A stretch of DNA of 52,008 nucleotides from an uncultured Alphaproteobacteria bacterium (GTDB taxonomy: Bacteria; Pseudomonadota; Alphaproteobacteria; UBA6615). The stretch lies in assembly GCA_943787445.1 (NCBI GenBank), contig CALSML010000011.1, positions 1 to 52,008 on the forward strand. The letters are read 5' to 3'. The notes below the pieces were generated by a model that saw only the letters and a list, made by a program, of their open reading frames with translations, was not told the origin of the DNA and ran no database searches. Below are positions 18,530 through 26,980 of the stretch, one piece after another (positions within the stretch are counted from its first letter, which is position 1; every line of letters begins with the position of its first letter). The position numbers and the translations under genes were made by a program.

Positions 18530-19020
18530 ATGGCTAAGACAGCACTGACCCGCAGAACCATCCTCGCAACCGGCGCTGCCGTCCTAGTGACAGGGGCTTC
18601 GGGGCTGCTTGTCCCGGCCCGTGCGAAAGGTCTCGCGCCGACACGCACCATGCGCGGGGGCGCCAACAATTATCTTCCCAATGCGCCGATGGTCGAACGG
18701 ATCGGGGGCGGGCGCTTCTGGATGACCGGAACTGTCCGCCGTGCGGACGATGGGTGCGCCGCTTTCCGGGCAGCGAATCCAGGTCTGGGCACACGACGAC
18801 CGAAGGGCATGAACGCGACCCTCACAGCCACGGCGCGACCCTCTCGGATGCAAATGGTGAGTTCCGTCTGGAGATGCCACAAATTGTTCCGGCCTTCGGC
18901 CAGGCCCATGGTCATCTCGCCTATGATAGTGGTGATTTCAAAACCGTGTTCCTGCGTCCGGTCATGGACAGCGCCAGTGACACGACGCTCCATGCGGATT
19001 TCGTTCTTCAATCCGCCTGA
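18530..19020 (+). CDS. Tat-exported intradiol-dioxygenase-fold protein, two frame breaks
   Basis: ATG 18530 begins a twin-arginine signal (TRRTILATGAAVLVTGASG). The mature part, after correcting one extra G at 18752-18754 and a second length change near 18795, reads FWMTGTVRRADDGAPLSGQ, IQVWAH, TTEGHERDPHSHGATL and GEFRLEMPQIVPAFGQAHGH. This is the beta-sandwich of intradiol ring-cleavage dioxygenase relatives. The product is about 163 residues, shorter than true catechol dioxygenases, and I cannot confirm the full Tyr2-His2 iron site. It is followed 5 bp later by a ferric-reductase-like membrane protein, suggesting an exported redox pair. Confidence 0.65.
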
Positions 19021-19025
19021 CTCCG

Positions 19026-19663
19026 ATGAATGAGGATGGCCGGCGCGGGATGCCCGGATTCCTGATCTGGGCAGCGCTGGTGATAGCAATTGCCGTGCCG
19101 GTGATCGCGGCTGCCTTCAGTCCCCTGCTGGCCTGGCGGGCGCCGGTTTACATTATCGCCGGGTTTGCCGGCATTCTGGCGATGGGGCTGCTGCTGTTTC
19201 AGCCGGTCCTGCCGGCGGCTATATTCCCGATCTGTCCACGCGCGTCAGTCGCCGTTTGCACCGCCTGATCGGCACCGTACTCGTTCTGGCGGTTGTGGTG
19301 CATGTCGGGGGGCTGTGGATCACGAGCCCGCCGGATATGGTGGACGCACTTCTGTTCCGCTCTGCCACGTTCTTCTCGATCTGGGGCGTGATCGCCATGT
19401 GGGCGGTGTTCGGCGCGGGCCTCCTGGCTCTGACCTTGCGCCGGTTGCGCTTGAAATGGTGGATCTGGCGTCTGGGGCATACCTCACTGGCTGCGATCAC
19501 CGTTGTCGGAACCGTCATCCATGTGATGCTGATCGAGGGCACGATGGAGCCGGTCACCAAGGTGCTGCTCTGTGTTCTCGTCCTCGTCGCGGTTGCGAAG
19601 GTGCTCATTGACCTGCGGGTCTGGACGACCCAGACGCGCCGGAGGACGATGATTCAGGGTTAG
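19026..19663 (+). CDS. Ferric-reductase-like transmembrane protein, one frame break
   Basis: The restored product has about 212 residues with six predicted membrane helices, for example FLIWAALVIAIAVPVIAAAF, LIGTVLVLAVVVHVGGLWI and ITVVGTVIHVMLIEGTMEP. The His residues in helices (VVVHVGG, GHTSLAA, VIHVML) fit the b-type haem sites of the ferric reductase-like domain. A missing G near 19216-19219 breaks the frame. Inserting it gives PAGYIPDLSTRVSRRLHRL. It may pass electrons across the membrane to the Tat-exported protein encoded just upstream; this is inference. Confidence 0.65.
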
Positions 19664-19696
19664 GATCGTCACGCTGCGTTTTGTGTTGGACCGACG

Positions 19697-20653
19697 CTAG
19701 AGATACCCGCCCACCAGGATTGTTTCTTCGCCACCCAGTCCGCGTTTGAACCGCTCCACGCCGGGTGCTTTGGCATTGATCCCCGCCGAGATCAAACCAG
19801 GCGATGCCGCTGGTCTTGAGCTTCTCCACCGCCTGCCAGAGCAGCAGATGTGTGGCACGCAGATCGCGGCCTTTCGAACCGGTCCAGCCCACCAGAAATG
19901 TCGCAGTGTTGCCATGTCGGGCGAGCAACACGCCCGAGACCGGCTCCCCGGCTGATTCCGCGACCAGCAGATGCAATCGTGTCGTCGGGTTGGAATGGCG
20001 GTGGAGGGCCTCGAGCAGCGCGCCGGAGGCGCTCAGATAGCCGCCGAGTTCCATGTGCTCGGTGTGCTGCTCGATCAGCCAGGGCAGGCGCGTGCAATCC
20101 GGGTCATCGATGACCGTGAGGTCGGCATTCTCTCCCTGCACCAGGGCGTTGTGCCACTTGCCCTGAAGCTCGGCGCGGAGATCGTCGAGAGGTCGGGACA
20201 GGTCAAGCCAGATCGTTTGCATAGCCTTCGGCGATCCGCTTGAAGCCGGCAATCAGAAGCTGATGGCGGTGGGCGGGGGTGTCCGCGAGTTCGGGATGAA
20301 AGGTGACCGGGCGGGCGTTACGCAGCCGATAGCGTTTCCGAAGCAGACCAAGGGCGAGCTTCTGCATTTCGCCGGGGGATTTCATCATGAACCCAGACCG
20401 GTCCCGCGATAGATGGTCTGGCTGCCCGGGTGTGCCGAAGATCGGTTTGCCATGGGCGACGACCATGCCAATGGGCTTGTTGTCGAACCGGATCACGCCC
20501 AAGGTCGGCCTTCATGCCCTGAAGTTCGTGAATGGCCAGTGCATAGGCCGAGGACTGGGTCAGGCTGGCACGCTTGCAGGCAGAGAGCATGACATCCCAC
20601 TGCTTGCGGCCGTGACGGTTTCAGGTGATGCGAAACGGGTTCAGGTCAGACAT
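19697..20653 (-). pseudogene. FemAB/FemX-like GNAT aminoacyltransferase, in-frame stop and several frame breaks
   Basis: ATG 20653 lies 17 bp after the murQ stop. The restored protein (about 318 residues) contains QWDVMLSACKRASLTQSSAY, IYRGPVWVHDEIPGEMQKL, HMELGGYLSASGALLEAL and the family ending GVERFKRGLGGEETILVGGY. These match the FemAB double-GNAT fold of enzymes that add amino acids to peptidoglycan precursors or act on other envelope substrates. Codon 11 is TGA (20621-20623). Frame changes occur near 20500, 20415, 20390, 20230 and 19790. Its place in a murein-sugar locus suggests an envelope role; the real acceptor is unknown. Confidence 0.65.
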
Positions 20654-20669
20654 GGACGCATACCCGGCG

Positions 20670-21585
20670 CTATGCGTTGCCCTGTGCGGCGAGCACGGCA
20701 TGCAGATCACCATGGTGGGTCTCCAGCAGGTCGCGTGCCGCGTCGAGGGACATTCCCCGCGCCACCAGAATGGCCGGTTTTCACTTGGTAGCCTGTGGTG
20801 TCCAGCGCGGCCCGGGCTGTCGCCTCATCGGTGTTGGCGCCATCGACCACAATCCGGACGGCGCGCTTGCGCAGTTTGGCATTCGAGGGAATCACATCGA
20901 CCATCATGCCGCGATAGACGCGGCCCAGACGGATCATGGTGAGGGTCGAAAACAGGTTGAGGGCGACTTTCTGGGCTGTGCCTGCCGTCATGCGAGTGGA
21001 GCCGCCGATCGGTTCGGGGCCTGATTCCAGCAGGACGGCATGATCGACGGAAAACAGCAGCGGAGTATCGGGATTGTTGGCGATGCCGATGGTCAGGGCA
21101 CCGGCGGTGCGGGCGGCATTGCAGGCGGCGATCGCATAGGGGGTCACGCCGCTGGCCGAAAGCGAAATGCAGACGTCACCCTCACACAGGCTCAAAGCCC
21201 GGGCATCAGCCATGGCCTGTTCGACATTGTCTTCGGCACCTTCTGCGGTGCGGGTCAGTGCGCCCGGGCCTCCGGCGATCAGATAGGCCAGCCGCGCCTC
21301 GGGCCAGCCGAATGTGGGCACGAGTTCAACACCGTCCTGCACGCCCAGACGGGCGGAGGTGCCGGCCCCGGCATAGATGAGACGGCCGTTCGGGTGCGTG
21401 CGTAAAACATCTGCAGCGGCGTCCGCAGCGGCTGCGATGGCGGGGACAACCGGCCTGAGGGCTGCCAGACCGCGCTCCTGAGCATCTAGAATGGTGTTCA
21501 GAATCTCCGGGCTCTCCCGGGTCTCCAGATCGCGATAGGTCTCGGAAAATTCTTCGGTCTTGCGCATGGAATCCAATGGCTGCAT
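20670..21585 (-). CDS. murQ: N-acetylmuramic acid 6-phosphate etherase MurQ, one frame break
   Basis: MurQ cleaves the lactyl ether of MurNAc-6-phosphate to give GlcNAc-6-phosphate and D-lactate. It is recognised by LIYAGAGTSARLGVQDGVEL, the SIS domain with CISLSASGVTPYAI, and ESGPEPIGGSTRMTAGTAQK. One extra base at about 20773-20776 breaks the frame. Removing it gives KTAILVARGMSLDAARDLL and a stop at 20670. The restored length of 304 residues is normal. The start is ATG 21585 (MQPLDSMRKTEEFSETYRDL). It is divergent from the amino-sugar kinase gene and co-directional with the FemAB-like gene. Confidence 0.9.
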
Positions 21586-21612
21586 TGAACGTCTATGAAT
21601 AGCACACGCCAT

Positions 21613-21642
21613 CGCGTCGCCATGTTCAGAAACAGCGACGCG
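21613..21642. promoter_or_regulatory. Inverted repeat in the murQ/kinase divergent promoter region
   Basis: An 8-bp perfect inverted repeat, CGCGTCGC (21613-21620) and GCGACGCG (21635-21642), has a 14-bp spacer. It lies in the 109-bp gap between the divergent murQ and kinase genes. The position and spacing suit a dimeric repressor, but no regulator gene is nearby. Confidence 0.35.
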
Positions 21643-21694
21643 CTGCGTACTGGTGTAGAATAGCAACGAAACCTGTTTGGAAGATAAATCGTCG

Positions 21695-22601
21695 ATGGAT
21701 TCTCGCCTTTTCTGTTGCGTCGATGGTGGCGCGAGCAACACCCGCGTGGCGCTGTTTGACGATGCCGGCCAGCGTCTTGGTCTGTCTGTGGGCGGGCCCA
21801 CAAGCCTGACCATCCGAGGTGCGGAGGCGTGGCAGGAAATCCTTGCCGTTCTCGAAAATGTCGCCCGGGCGGTCTCGCTGGAGGGCGATTATCTGGCCCA
21901 GACGCATTTCGGCATCGGACTGGCCGGCGCCAACAACTCGGCCCAGCGTCAGCTGTTCATGGCGGCGGCCCCGCCCACTGGGGGACTTCGGGTCTCGACC
22001 GACGCCTATATTGCGGCACTGGGCGCGCATGGTGGTGCGGCCGGTGCGGTGGTGATTGTCGGAACGGGCAGTGTTGGCTACCGGATTGAAGCGGCGGGAC
22101 GTTGCCGTCTGGCGGGGGGCTGGGGCTTTCAGGTTGGAGATGAGGGGCAGCGGCGCCTGGATCGGACGACAGGCGATCATGCAGACGGTGCGGGTGCTCG
22201 ATGCGCGCCACAGACGCCCGGCGACGGCCATGCACCGTGCGGTGGGTGAACATTGTGGTGCCACCCGGGATGAAATGCTGAGTTGGCTCTGGGGTGCGGA
22301 ACCGGCGCGGTTTGCCGAAATTGCACCGCTTGTGATCGAATGCGCCGGGGACGGGGACATGGCGGCGCTGGCTATCGTCACGGAAGCGGGTCGCGAGATC
22401 GATGCGCTGGCGGAAGCGCTGGATGTTGTGCGAAATGTGCCGCTTGCGCTTGTCGGCGGACTGGCTGAACCTCTGGACCCGTTTCTGCCGGATCGTTTGC
22501 GCAACTGGGTGCGGGCGCCGCAGAACGAGCCGATCGCAGGTGCCCTGATGCTCGCCCGGGGACAGGCCCCGGACGAAACTATTGTGTGGCAGAACCGATG
22601 A
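21695..22601 (+). CDS. BadF/BadG/BcrA/BcrD-type amino-sugar kinase (GlcNAc/MurNAc kinase), one frame break
   Basis: The ASKHA fold is shown by CVDGGASNTRVALFDDAGQ (phosphate 1), HFGIGLAGANN, AVVIVGTGSVGYRI and LALVGGLAEPL (adenosine site). An extra G in GGGG at 22144-22147 breaks the frame. Removing it gives WGFQVGDEGSGAWIGRQA, the family's most conserved block. The restored length is about 301 residues. The family includes GlcNAc kinases and the MurNAc/GlcNAc kinase MurK. Its setting with murQ, nagA and a NamZ-like gene favours phosphorylation of MurNAc and/or GlcNAc. Its stop overlaps the nagA start (ATGA). Confidence 0.85.
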
Positions 22602-23698
22602 GTGAAGAAGAGCGCATTGGCCGAATTCTGACCCCCGATGGCTGGGTGGCCGGGCGAATTATCTACGATACCCATGTGCTGTCGATTGAACCGGGCGCGG
22701 TGGCATCCGATGCGCCAAGGATCATTCCGGGATTTGTGGATCTGCATGTGCCCGGCGGTGGCGGGGCGGATGTCATGCAGGGGGCGGATGCGGTCCGGGT
22801 GGCAGCCCGGCTGCATGCGCGGCATGGCACAACGTCGTTTCTTCCTGCAACGATCACGGCACCTGAAGATGAACTTACTGTTGCACTGGCCGGTATTGGT
22901 GATGTGCAGACTGATCGTGAGTCCGGTGAAGCCCGTGTGCTGGGCGCACATATGGAAGGGCCGTATATCAATGCGGGACGATTGGGCGCGCAGCCCCCAT
23001 TCGCGCGCGATCCGGATTCCGAATTCATTGCATCCGTCTGTGCCGATCAGATTGTGAAACTCGTCACCCTCGCACCGGAGATCGAAGGCGGCCTCGATGC
23101 CATCCGGGCCTTTGCGAAAGCCGGAATTGCGGTGCAGATCGGTCATACAGATGCGGATTATGAAACAGCCTGCGCGGCCTTGGATGCGGGCGCACGGGGT
23201 TTCACCCATTTGTTCAACGCCATGTCCGCACTGCATCATCGTGCGCCGGGGGTGGCGGGGGCCGCGCTGGCGCGTGCTGAATACGCCGCAGTCATTCCTG
23301 ATGGGGTTCATGTGGCCGATGGGGCATTGTTGGCGGCCCTGAGGGCCATTCCCAAACTGTTCATGGTGACGGATGCGACAGCCGCGGCGGGCATGCCCGA
23401 CGGCACCTATCCGTTGGGAAGTCACATGGTCACCAAGCGGGGCGACAGTGTGTTTCTGGATGACGAGACGCTTGCCGGCAGCGCATTGACGATGGACGCG
23501 GCATTTGCACGACTGCTGGCGCTGGGACTTCCGGTGGAGGAGGCCAGCCTGCGGCTTTCGAGATACCCCGCTGATTTTATCGGTCGGTGGGACCGGGGCC
23601 GGATCGCCGAGCGTTGCTGGGCGGACTTCGTGGTGCTGGATGGCCAGATGCAGCTGACAGACGTGGTGGTCGAGGGTGAGACCATTCCCCTGCGTTGA
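22598..23698 (+). CDS. nagA: N-acetylglucosamine-6-phosphate deacetylase NagA
   Basis: 366 residues of the amidohydrolase superfamily. Metal and substrate residues appear in HMEGPYIN (Glu), QIGHTDADYE (His), THLFNAMSALHHRAPG (His) and VTDATAAAGMPDG (catalytic Asp). It deacetylates GlcNAc-6-phosphate to glucosamine-6-phosphate, the step after MurQ or GlcNAc kinase. ATG 22598 overlaps the kinase stop by 4 bp, which implies translational coupling. The gene is intact, unlike its two sugar-locus neighbours murQ and the kinase. The usual nagB partner is not in the window. Confidence 0.93.
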   Translation: MSEEERIGRILTPDGWVAGRIIYDTHVLSIEPGAVASDAPRIIPGFVDLHVPGGGGADVMQGADAVRVAARLHARHGTTSFLPATITAPEDELTVALAGIGDVQTDRESGEARVLGAHMEGPYINAGRLGAQPPFARDPDSEFIASVCADQIVKLVTLAPEIEGGLDAIRAFAKAGIAVQIGHTDADYETACAALDAGARGFTHLFNAMSALHHRAPGVAGAALARAEYAAVIPDGVHVADGALLAALRAIPKLFMVTDATAAAGMPDGTYPLGSHMVTKRGDSVFLDDETLAGSALTMDAAFARLLALGLPVEEASLRLSRYPADFIGRWDRGRIAERCWADFVVLDGQMQLTDVVVEGETIPLR

Positions 23699-23699
23699 T

Positions 23700-24833
23700 C
23701 TATTGCCAGTCGGCCATGATCTGATCCGCACGCATGCCCGCATCAAGTTTTTCCCTGAGGTCTGAACGTCCGAACAGGTTGTCGATGGCCGCGCCGGAGT
23801 CCTCGTTCTGCAGGGGCAGCCATGCGAAATCGGGATGCTCGTGACGCAGCCATGCGAGCAGATGAATCCCCAACGCCAATGGGCTTTGTTGTTTGCCCCG
23901 TTGCGGCCAGATCTGGATGCCCGCCAGCGGATCACCGGCATGGTCGCCGCGCATGCTTGTGACCACCGCTGGCGCCGCGGCGAATCCGGTCTCCCAATCG
24001 GCCAGAGCCTCGCACAGAGACATGGCCCTGAGGCCGGGTGCAGAGACGCTACGGAACGAGATGGATGATCCCCGGCCTTCGCTGATATTGGTTGCTTCCA
24101 GCAACACGAGGCCTGCATAGGCTGCCACGGCGTCGGGATGGGGCAAGGCCGGAGAAGGCGGTGTCCATCCAAGGTCCGCCGGGCCCGCGCGATCAGCGGG
24201 ATAGACGGAACAGGGGTTTTCGGTTCCGGTGGCTTTGACCCAATGGGTCAAAAGTTCCGCAATTGTCTGTCCGTGCACGAAGGGCACGTCGAAAAAGGCG
24301 AGAAGCGAATGGCGTCCGGCTTCGGGACGCGGGCCATCGGTGTCAGGGCCGAGCGGATTGGGCCGATCACAGATGATGACCTCAATATTCCGATCCAGTG
24401 CCGTGCGGGCTGCGCGTGCTGCCGTTGCGGCATAAGTGTAACAGCGCACACCGATGTCACGCAGGTCGATCACCAATGTATCGATCGCGCCAAATGTGGC
24501 ATCGTCGTCTAGGCGCCCATGGGCGTACAGACTGCGGACCTGAAGGCCGGTCAGGGGGTCCGTGCCATGATCGACGGTTTCACCGGCACCGGCGGCGAGC
24601 TGAATCCCGTGTTCGGGCGTAAACAACCGGATGGGGCGCCCGCCGGTCGCGCACAATCTGTCATGGAGCGCTTTCGAGGCGGGGATACCGTCACAAGTTG
24701 TTGACGCATGGTTGGTCAGCAAACCGACCTGACAATCTGTCAGTCGCGAAAGGACCTCGCTGTCTGCCAGGAAACGATCGAGACCAGAGAGGTGCCGTCG
24801 TTTCTGTGTTTCGGATTGGTCAGGGGCCTGCAT
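23700..24833 (-). CDS. DUF1343 protein, NamZ-like exo-beta-N-acetylmuramidase
   Basis: 377 residues. The DUF1343 family text is clear: VGLLTNHASTTCDGIPA, RLFTPEHGIQ, VIDLRDIGVRCYTYAATA, VIICDRPNPLG, LEATNISEGRGSS and ALGIHLLAWLRHEHPDF. Family members related to Bacillus NamZ release MurNAc from the non-reducing end of peptidoglycan fragments. No signal peptide is seen, so it may act in the cytoplasm on imported muropeptides, or the N-terminus may be longer. It converges with nagA (1-bp gap) and supplies the likely first step of the MurNAc pathway in this locus. Confidence 0.85.
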   Translation of the reverse strand: MQAPDQSETQKRRHLSGLDRFLADSEVLSRLTDCQVGLLTNHASTTCDGIPASKALHDRLCATGGRPIRLFTPEHGIQLAAGAGETVDHGTDPLTGLQVRSLYAHGRLDDDATFGAIDTLVIDLRDIGVRCYTYAATAARAARTALDRNIEVIICDRPNPLGPDTDGPRPEAGRHSLLAFFDVPFVHGQTIAELLTHWVKATGTENPCSVYPADRAGPADLGWTPPSPALPHPDAVAAYAGLVLLEATNISEGRGSSISFRSVSAPGLRAMSLCEALADWETGFAAAPAVVTSMRGDHAGDPLAGIQIWPQRGKQQSPLALGIHLLAWLRHEHPDFAWLPLQNEDSGAAIDNLFGRSDLREKLDAGMRADQIMADWQ

Positions 24834-24902
24834 GTTCGGCAGCCTATATCCGGCCGCTGTGGTTGCGGAAGGGCGGATCGTTTCAGATCCGCGCCGCAGC
24901 GT

Positions 24903-25217
24903 TCAGACCAGACGGTCAAACAGCGCGCCGCCATCGCGCAAATTGGCATGATCCTCGGCGGCCTTGTCGGCTGGCAAGCGGCGAATCACATCGCCGGTGA
25001 TCGGGTCGAGAATTTCTACGAAGACTTCGGCTTCGTCGGGGTCCTAGCTGAGCCGCGCCCGGAAAATCCGGCTTTCCATTTCGATCAGCTTGGCGCGCTG
25101 CTCGCGTTTTTCGTCGGGCGACATTACACGGTTGGCATCTTCGACATCCCGGAAGCCGGCGGCGATCGCGCCGGGATAGGGGTCGGGGACAGGTTTGACG
25201 CGTTCTATGCTCTCCAT
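24903..25217 (-). pseudogene. Small FlaG-like protein with an in-frame TAG
   Basis: From ATG 25217 the frame reads MESIERVKPVPDPYPGAIAA and DEKREQRAKLIEMES, then meets TAG at 25044-25046. It continues in the same frame with DPDEAEVFVEILDPITGDVI and ends at TGA 24903. The C-terminal motif of conserved acids followed by VEILDPxTGxVIRxLP resembles FlaG-type flagellar proteins. Full length would be 104 residues. TAG could be a single change from CAG. The flagellar link rests only on this motif, and no other flagellar gene is in the window. Confidence 0.45.
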
Positions 25218-25409
25218 GTCACGCTCCAGAGTTCTTCTCACGGCGATTTTGAATTGCCATTCGGCAGATCGACGACACACGTAAATGTCGCATGTACGCT
25301 ATAGTCTTCGCGCGTTGGAGCGTCGTGTGCAACGAAGATCGCGCGCAGTTTCAGTTTTTGGAAATTGGATGAAAATTCACGCTATTTCACAGGGAAAACC
25401 CCGGGAAAG

Positions 25410-25751
25410 TCAGCTGATCGCCACCAGTTTGGGGCGCTTCTTGATCGCGCCGAGAACGCCCATCAGATCCTGCCCCTGTTTCAGCTTCTGAGGGCCGCGG
25501 GACACCGCGTATCGCAAGGGGCGGTTGCCCTTCTTGGGAAATTTTTCAATGGCGTAGAGCGGGTGCTCCGCCGTGTGACGAAATACGGAGAATACGGCCC
25601 GGTCGCGCAGCAGATCGATGGCGTAGTCGCGCCATTCGCCGGCAGCGACGCGGCGGCTGTATTCGTTGAGAAGGATGCGGAGTTCGTTGCGGTCGAAGGT
25701 GACCTGACTGGGGCTGCGGTTTTGCTGGGTTACGATGTGCACGGAACTCAT
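25410..25751 (-). CDS. DUF2794 domain-containing protein
   Basis: 113 residues. It matches the alphaproteobacterial DUF2794 family through TFDRNELRILLNEYSRRVAA, GEWRDYAIDLLRDRAVFSVF, PLYAIEKFP and LKQGQDLMGVLGAIKK. The function is unknown. The family is small, single-domain and highly conserved in alphaproteobacteria. The gene is intact and lies between two small genes that carry in-frame stops. Confidence 0.85.
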   Translation of the reverse strand: MSSVHIVTQQNRSPSQVTFDRNELRILLNEYSRRVAAGEWRDYAIDLLRDRAVFSVFRHTAEHPLYAIEKFPKKGNRPLRYAVSRGPQKLKQGQDLMGVLGAIKKRPKLVAIS

Positions 25752-25840
25752 TTGGGATGCGCTCGCCCGCTACAGTGATTGGATTCGGGTAAGAGTTTTC
25801 CTGATTTTCCGTGATGTGTCCAGCGGGCACGCCGGTTTGC

Positions 25841-26164
25841 CTAATGCACCTGTCGGCTTTGGGTTTCGTGTGGGTTTTTAACCGGATAGCAGGTCATGGC
25901 AGCAATCGATTGATAGCAGGATTCCGTTGGTGGATCTGGCTCTTCGCCGAGTTCGGGCAGGCACCAGGCCTGACCGCGGAACGAATGCAGGAATTAACAA
26001 TTCTCGCCGGTGGCATAGGACATGGCGTGATCGGAGACCGTTTTAACCGAACCAACAACGGTCACGACACTCGCCCCGCCGAGAGCCAGAGAGGCCGGGT
26101 CCGCGCAGGCCGTCATCGTGAGCGGCACAAGCATCAGGGCTAAATTTCGGATATGGCGGGTCAT
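25841..26164 (-). pseudogene. Small lipoprotein with an in-frame TAA
   Basis: ATG 26164 gives a lipoprotein signal (MTRHIRNLALMLVPLTMTAC, with Cys at residue 20 in lipobox MTAC), then VVTVVGSVKTVSDHAMSYAT. TAA at 25994-25996 ends the visible ORF after 56 codons. The same frame continues with FLHSFRGQAWCLPELG and PTESCYQSIAAMTCYPVKNP to TAG at 25841. Paired cysteines and the CYxSIAxxTCY pattern after the stop look like the normal C-terminus of small alphaproteobacterial lipoproteins, so the TAA is probably CAA changed by one base. It is divergent from the TPR-bamB-der unit. Confidence 0.5.
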
Positions 26165-26333
26165 GATCGCTTGTCGGTCGGAATTGCGCTAATTTTCCTA
26201 CATGTGGGTTAAGGAATGGTGTGAACTTGCGGGGCTTTGCATCAAAACCCTGTTAAGAGGTTGATTTCGTCGCCCGCTCCGGCGATATACCGCTCAGGCA
26301 GTTGAGCGAAGTGATTGAAAAGGAATTGTTTTC

Positions 26334-26978
26334 GTGTCGGACGAGTTGTTTCGCGAAGTAGACGAAGAGATCCGTCAGGATCGTTTTCAGCAGCACTGGA
26401 AGCGGTATGGCACCCTTGCGGCTTTGGCTCTTGTTGTCTTCCTGGGCGCAGTGATTGCGGTGGTGGTCTGGCGTGACGCCCAGCAGAGCGCGCGCGAAGC
26501 GGATTCCGCCCGGTTCCTGACCGCTGTGGTGCAGGAGCAGAGTGAGCGTGATGCGGCAATCACCGCCTTGCGGGACATCGCACAGGACGGGACGACCGGG
26601 TACCGGTTCCTGGCAAGCCTGCGGGAAGCAACCTTGCTTGCTGAAGCGGGTGATGTTGCCGAGGCCGTCACCATATTCGATGCGGTCGCGGCCGATGATG
26701 CGTTCAGCGATCCTCATCGTGAACTGGCACGTATTTTTGCTGTCGCGCGCGGCATGGAAATCATGTCAGCAGCAGAGGTTGAGGACCGTTTGTCCGATTT
26801 CAACACGCCCACCCATCCGTTTCGCGTCACCGCACGGGAGTTTCTGGCGGTCTCCGCCATTCGCGCCGGTGATGATTCACGCGCGAGCGAGTTGTTGCGC
26901 GCAAATATGGAAGACAATGAAACCCCTTTGACGGCCCGCGCGCGCGCCAGTGAACTACTCGCGCTGACGGGCAATTGA
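26334..26978 (+). CDS. YfgM-like tetratricopeptide-repeat membrane protein
   Basis: 214 residues starting at GTG 26334. The cytoplasmic N-terminus (ELFREVDEEIRQDRFQQHWK) precedes one membrane helix (GTLAALALVVFLGAVIAVVV), and TPR-like helices in the periplasm follow. This is the TPR_21/YfgM layout. Family members sit next to BamB and Der and have been linked to periplasmic chaperones at the Sec translocon. The next gene, bamB, begins 2 bp after this stop. This start and order agree with the conserved TPR-bamB-der cluster. Confidence 0.85.
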   Translation: MSDELFREVDEEIRQDRFQQHWKRYGTLAALALVVFLGAVIAVVVWRDAQQSAREADSARFLTAVVQEQSERDAAITALRDIAQDGTTGYRFLASLREATLLAEAGDVAEAVTIFDAVAADDAFSDPHRELARIFAVARGMEIMSAAEVEDRLSDFNTPTHPFRVTAREFLAVSAIRAGDDSRASELLRANMEDNETPLTARARASELLALTGN

Positions 26979-26980
26979 GA

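Noticed and set aside
21626-24172. An 848-codon open frame on the minus strand opposite the kinase and nagA
   Set aside because: It is antisense to two clear enzyme genes, has no recognisable domain, is rich in Arg/Cys/Pro as expected for a shadow of GC-rich coding DNA, and overlaps the NamZ-like gene in another frame.
25285-25491. Short plus-strand ORF between the FlaG-like and DUF2794 genes
   Set aside because: It overlaps the real DUF2794 gene, is Arg-rich and resembles no family.
20621-25996. Reassigned stop codons (TAG, TAA or TGA read as sense)
   Set aside because: Intact genes in the window end with TAG, TAA and TGA in normal places, so the genetic code is standard; the three in-frame stops are local.
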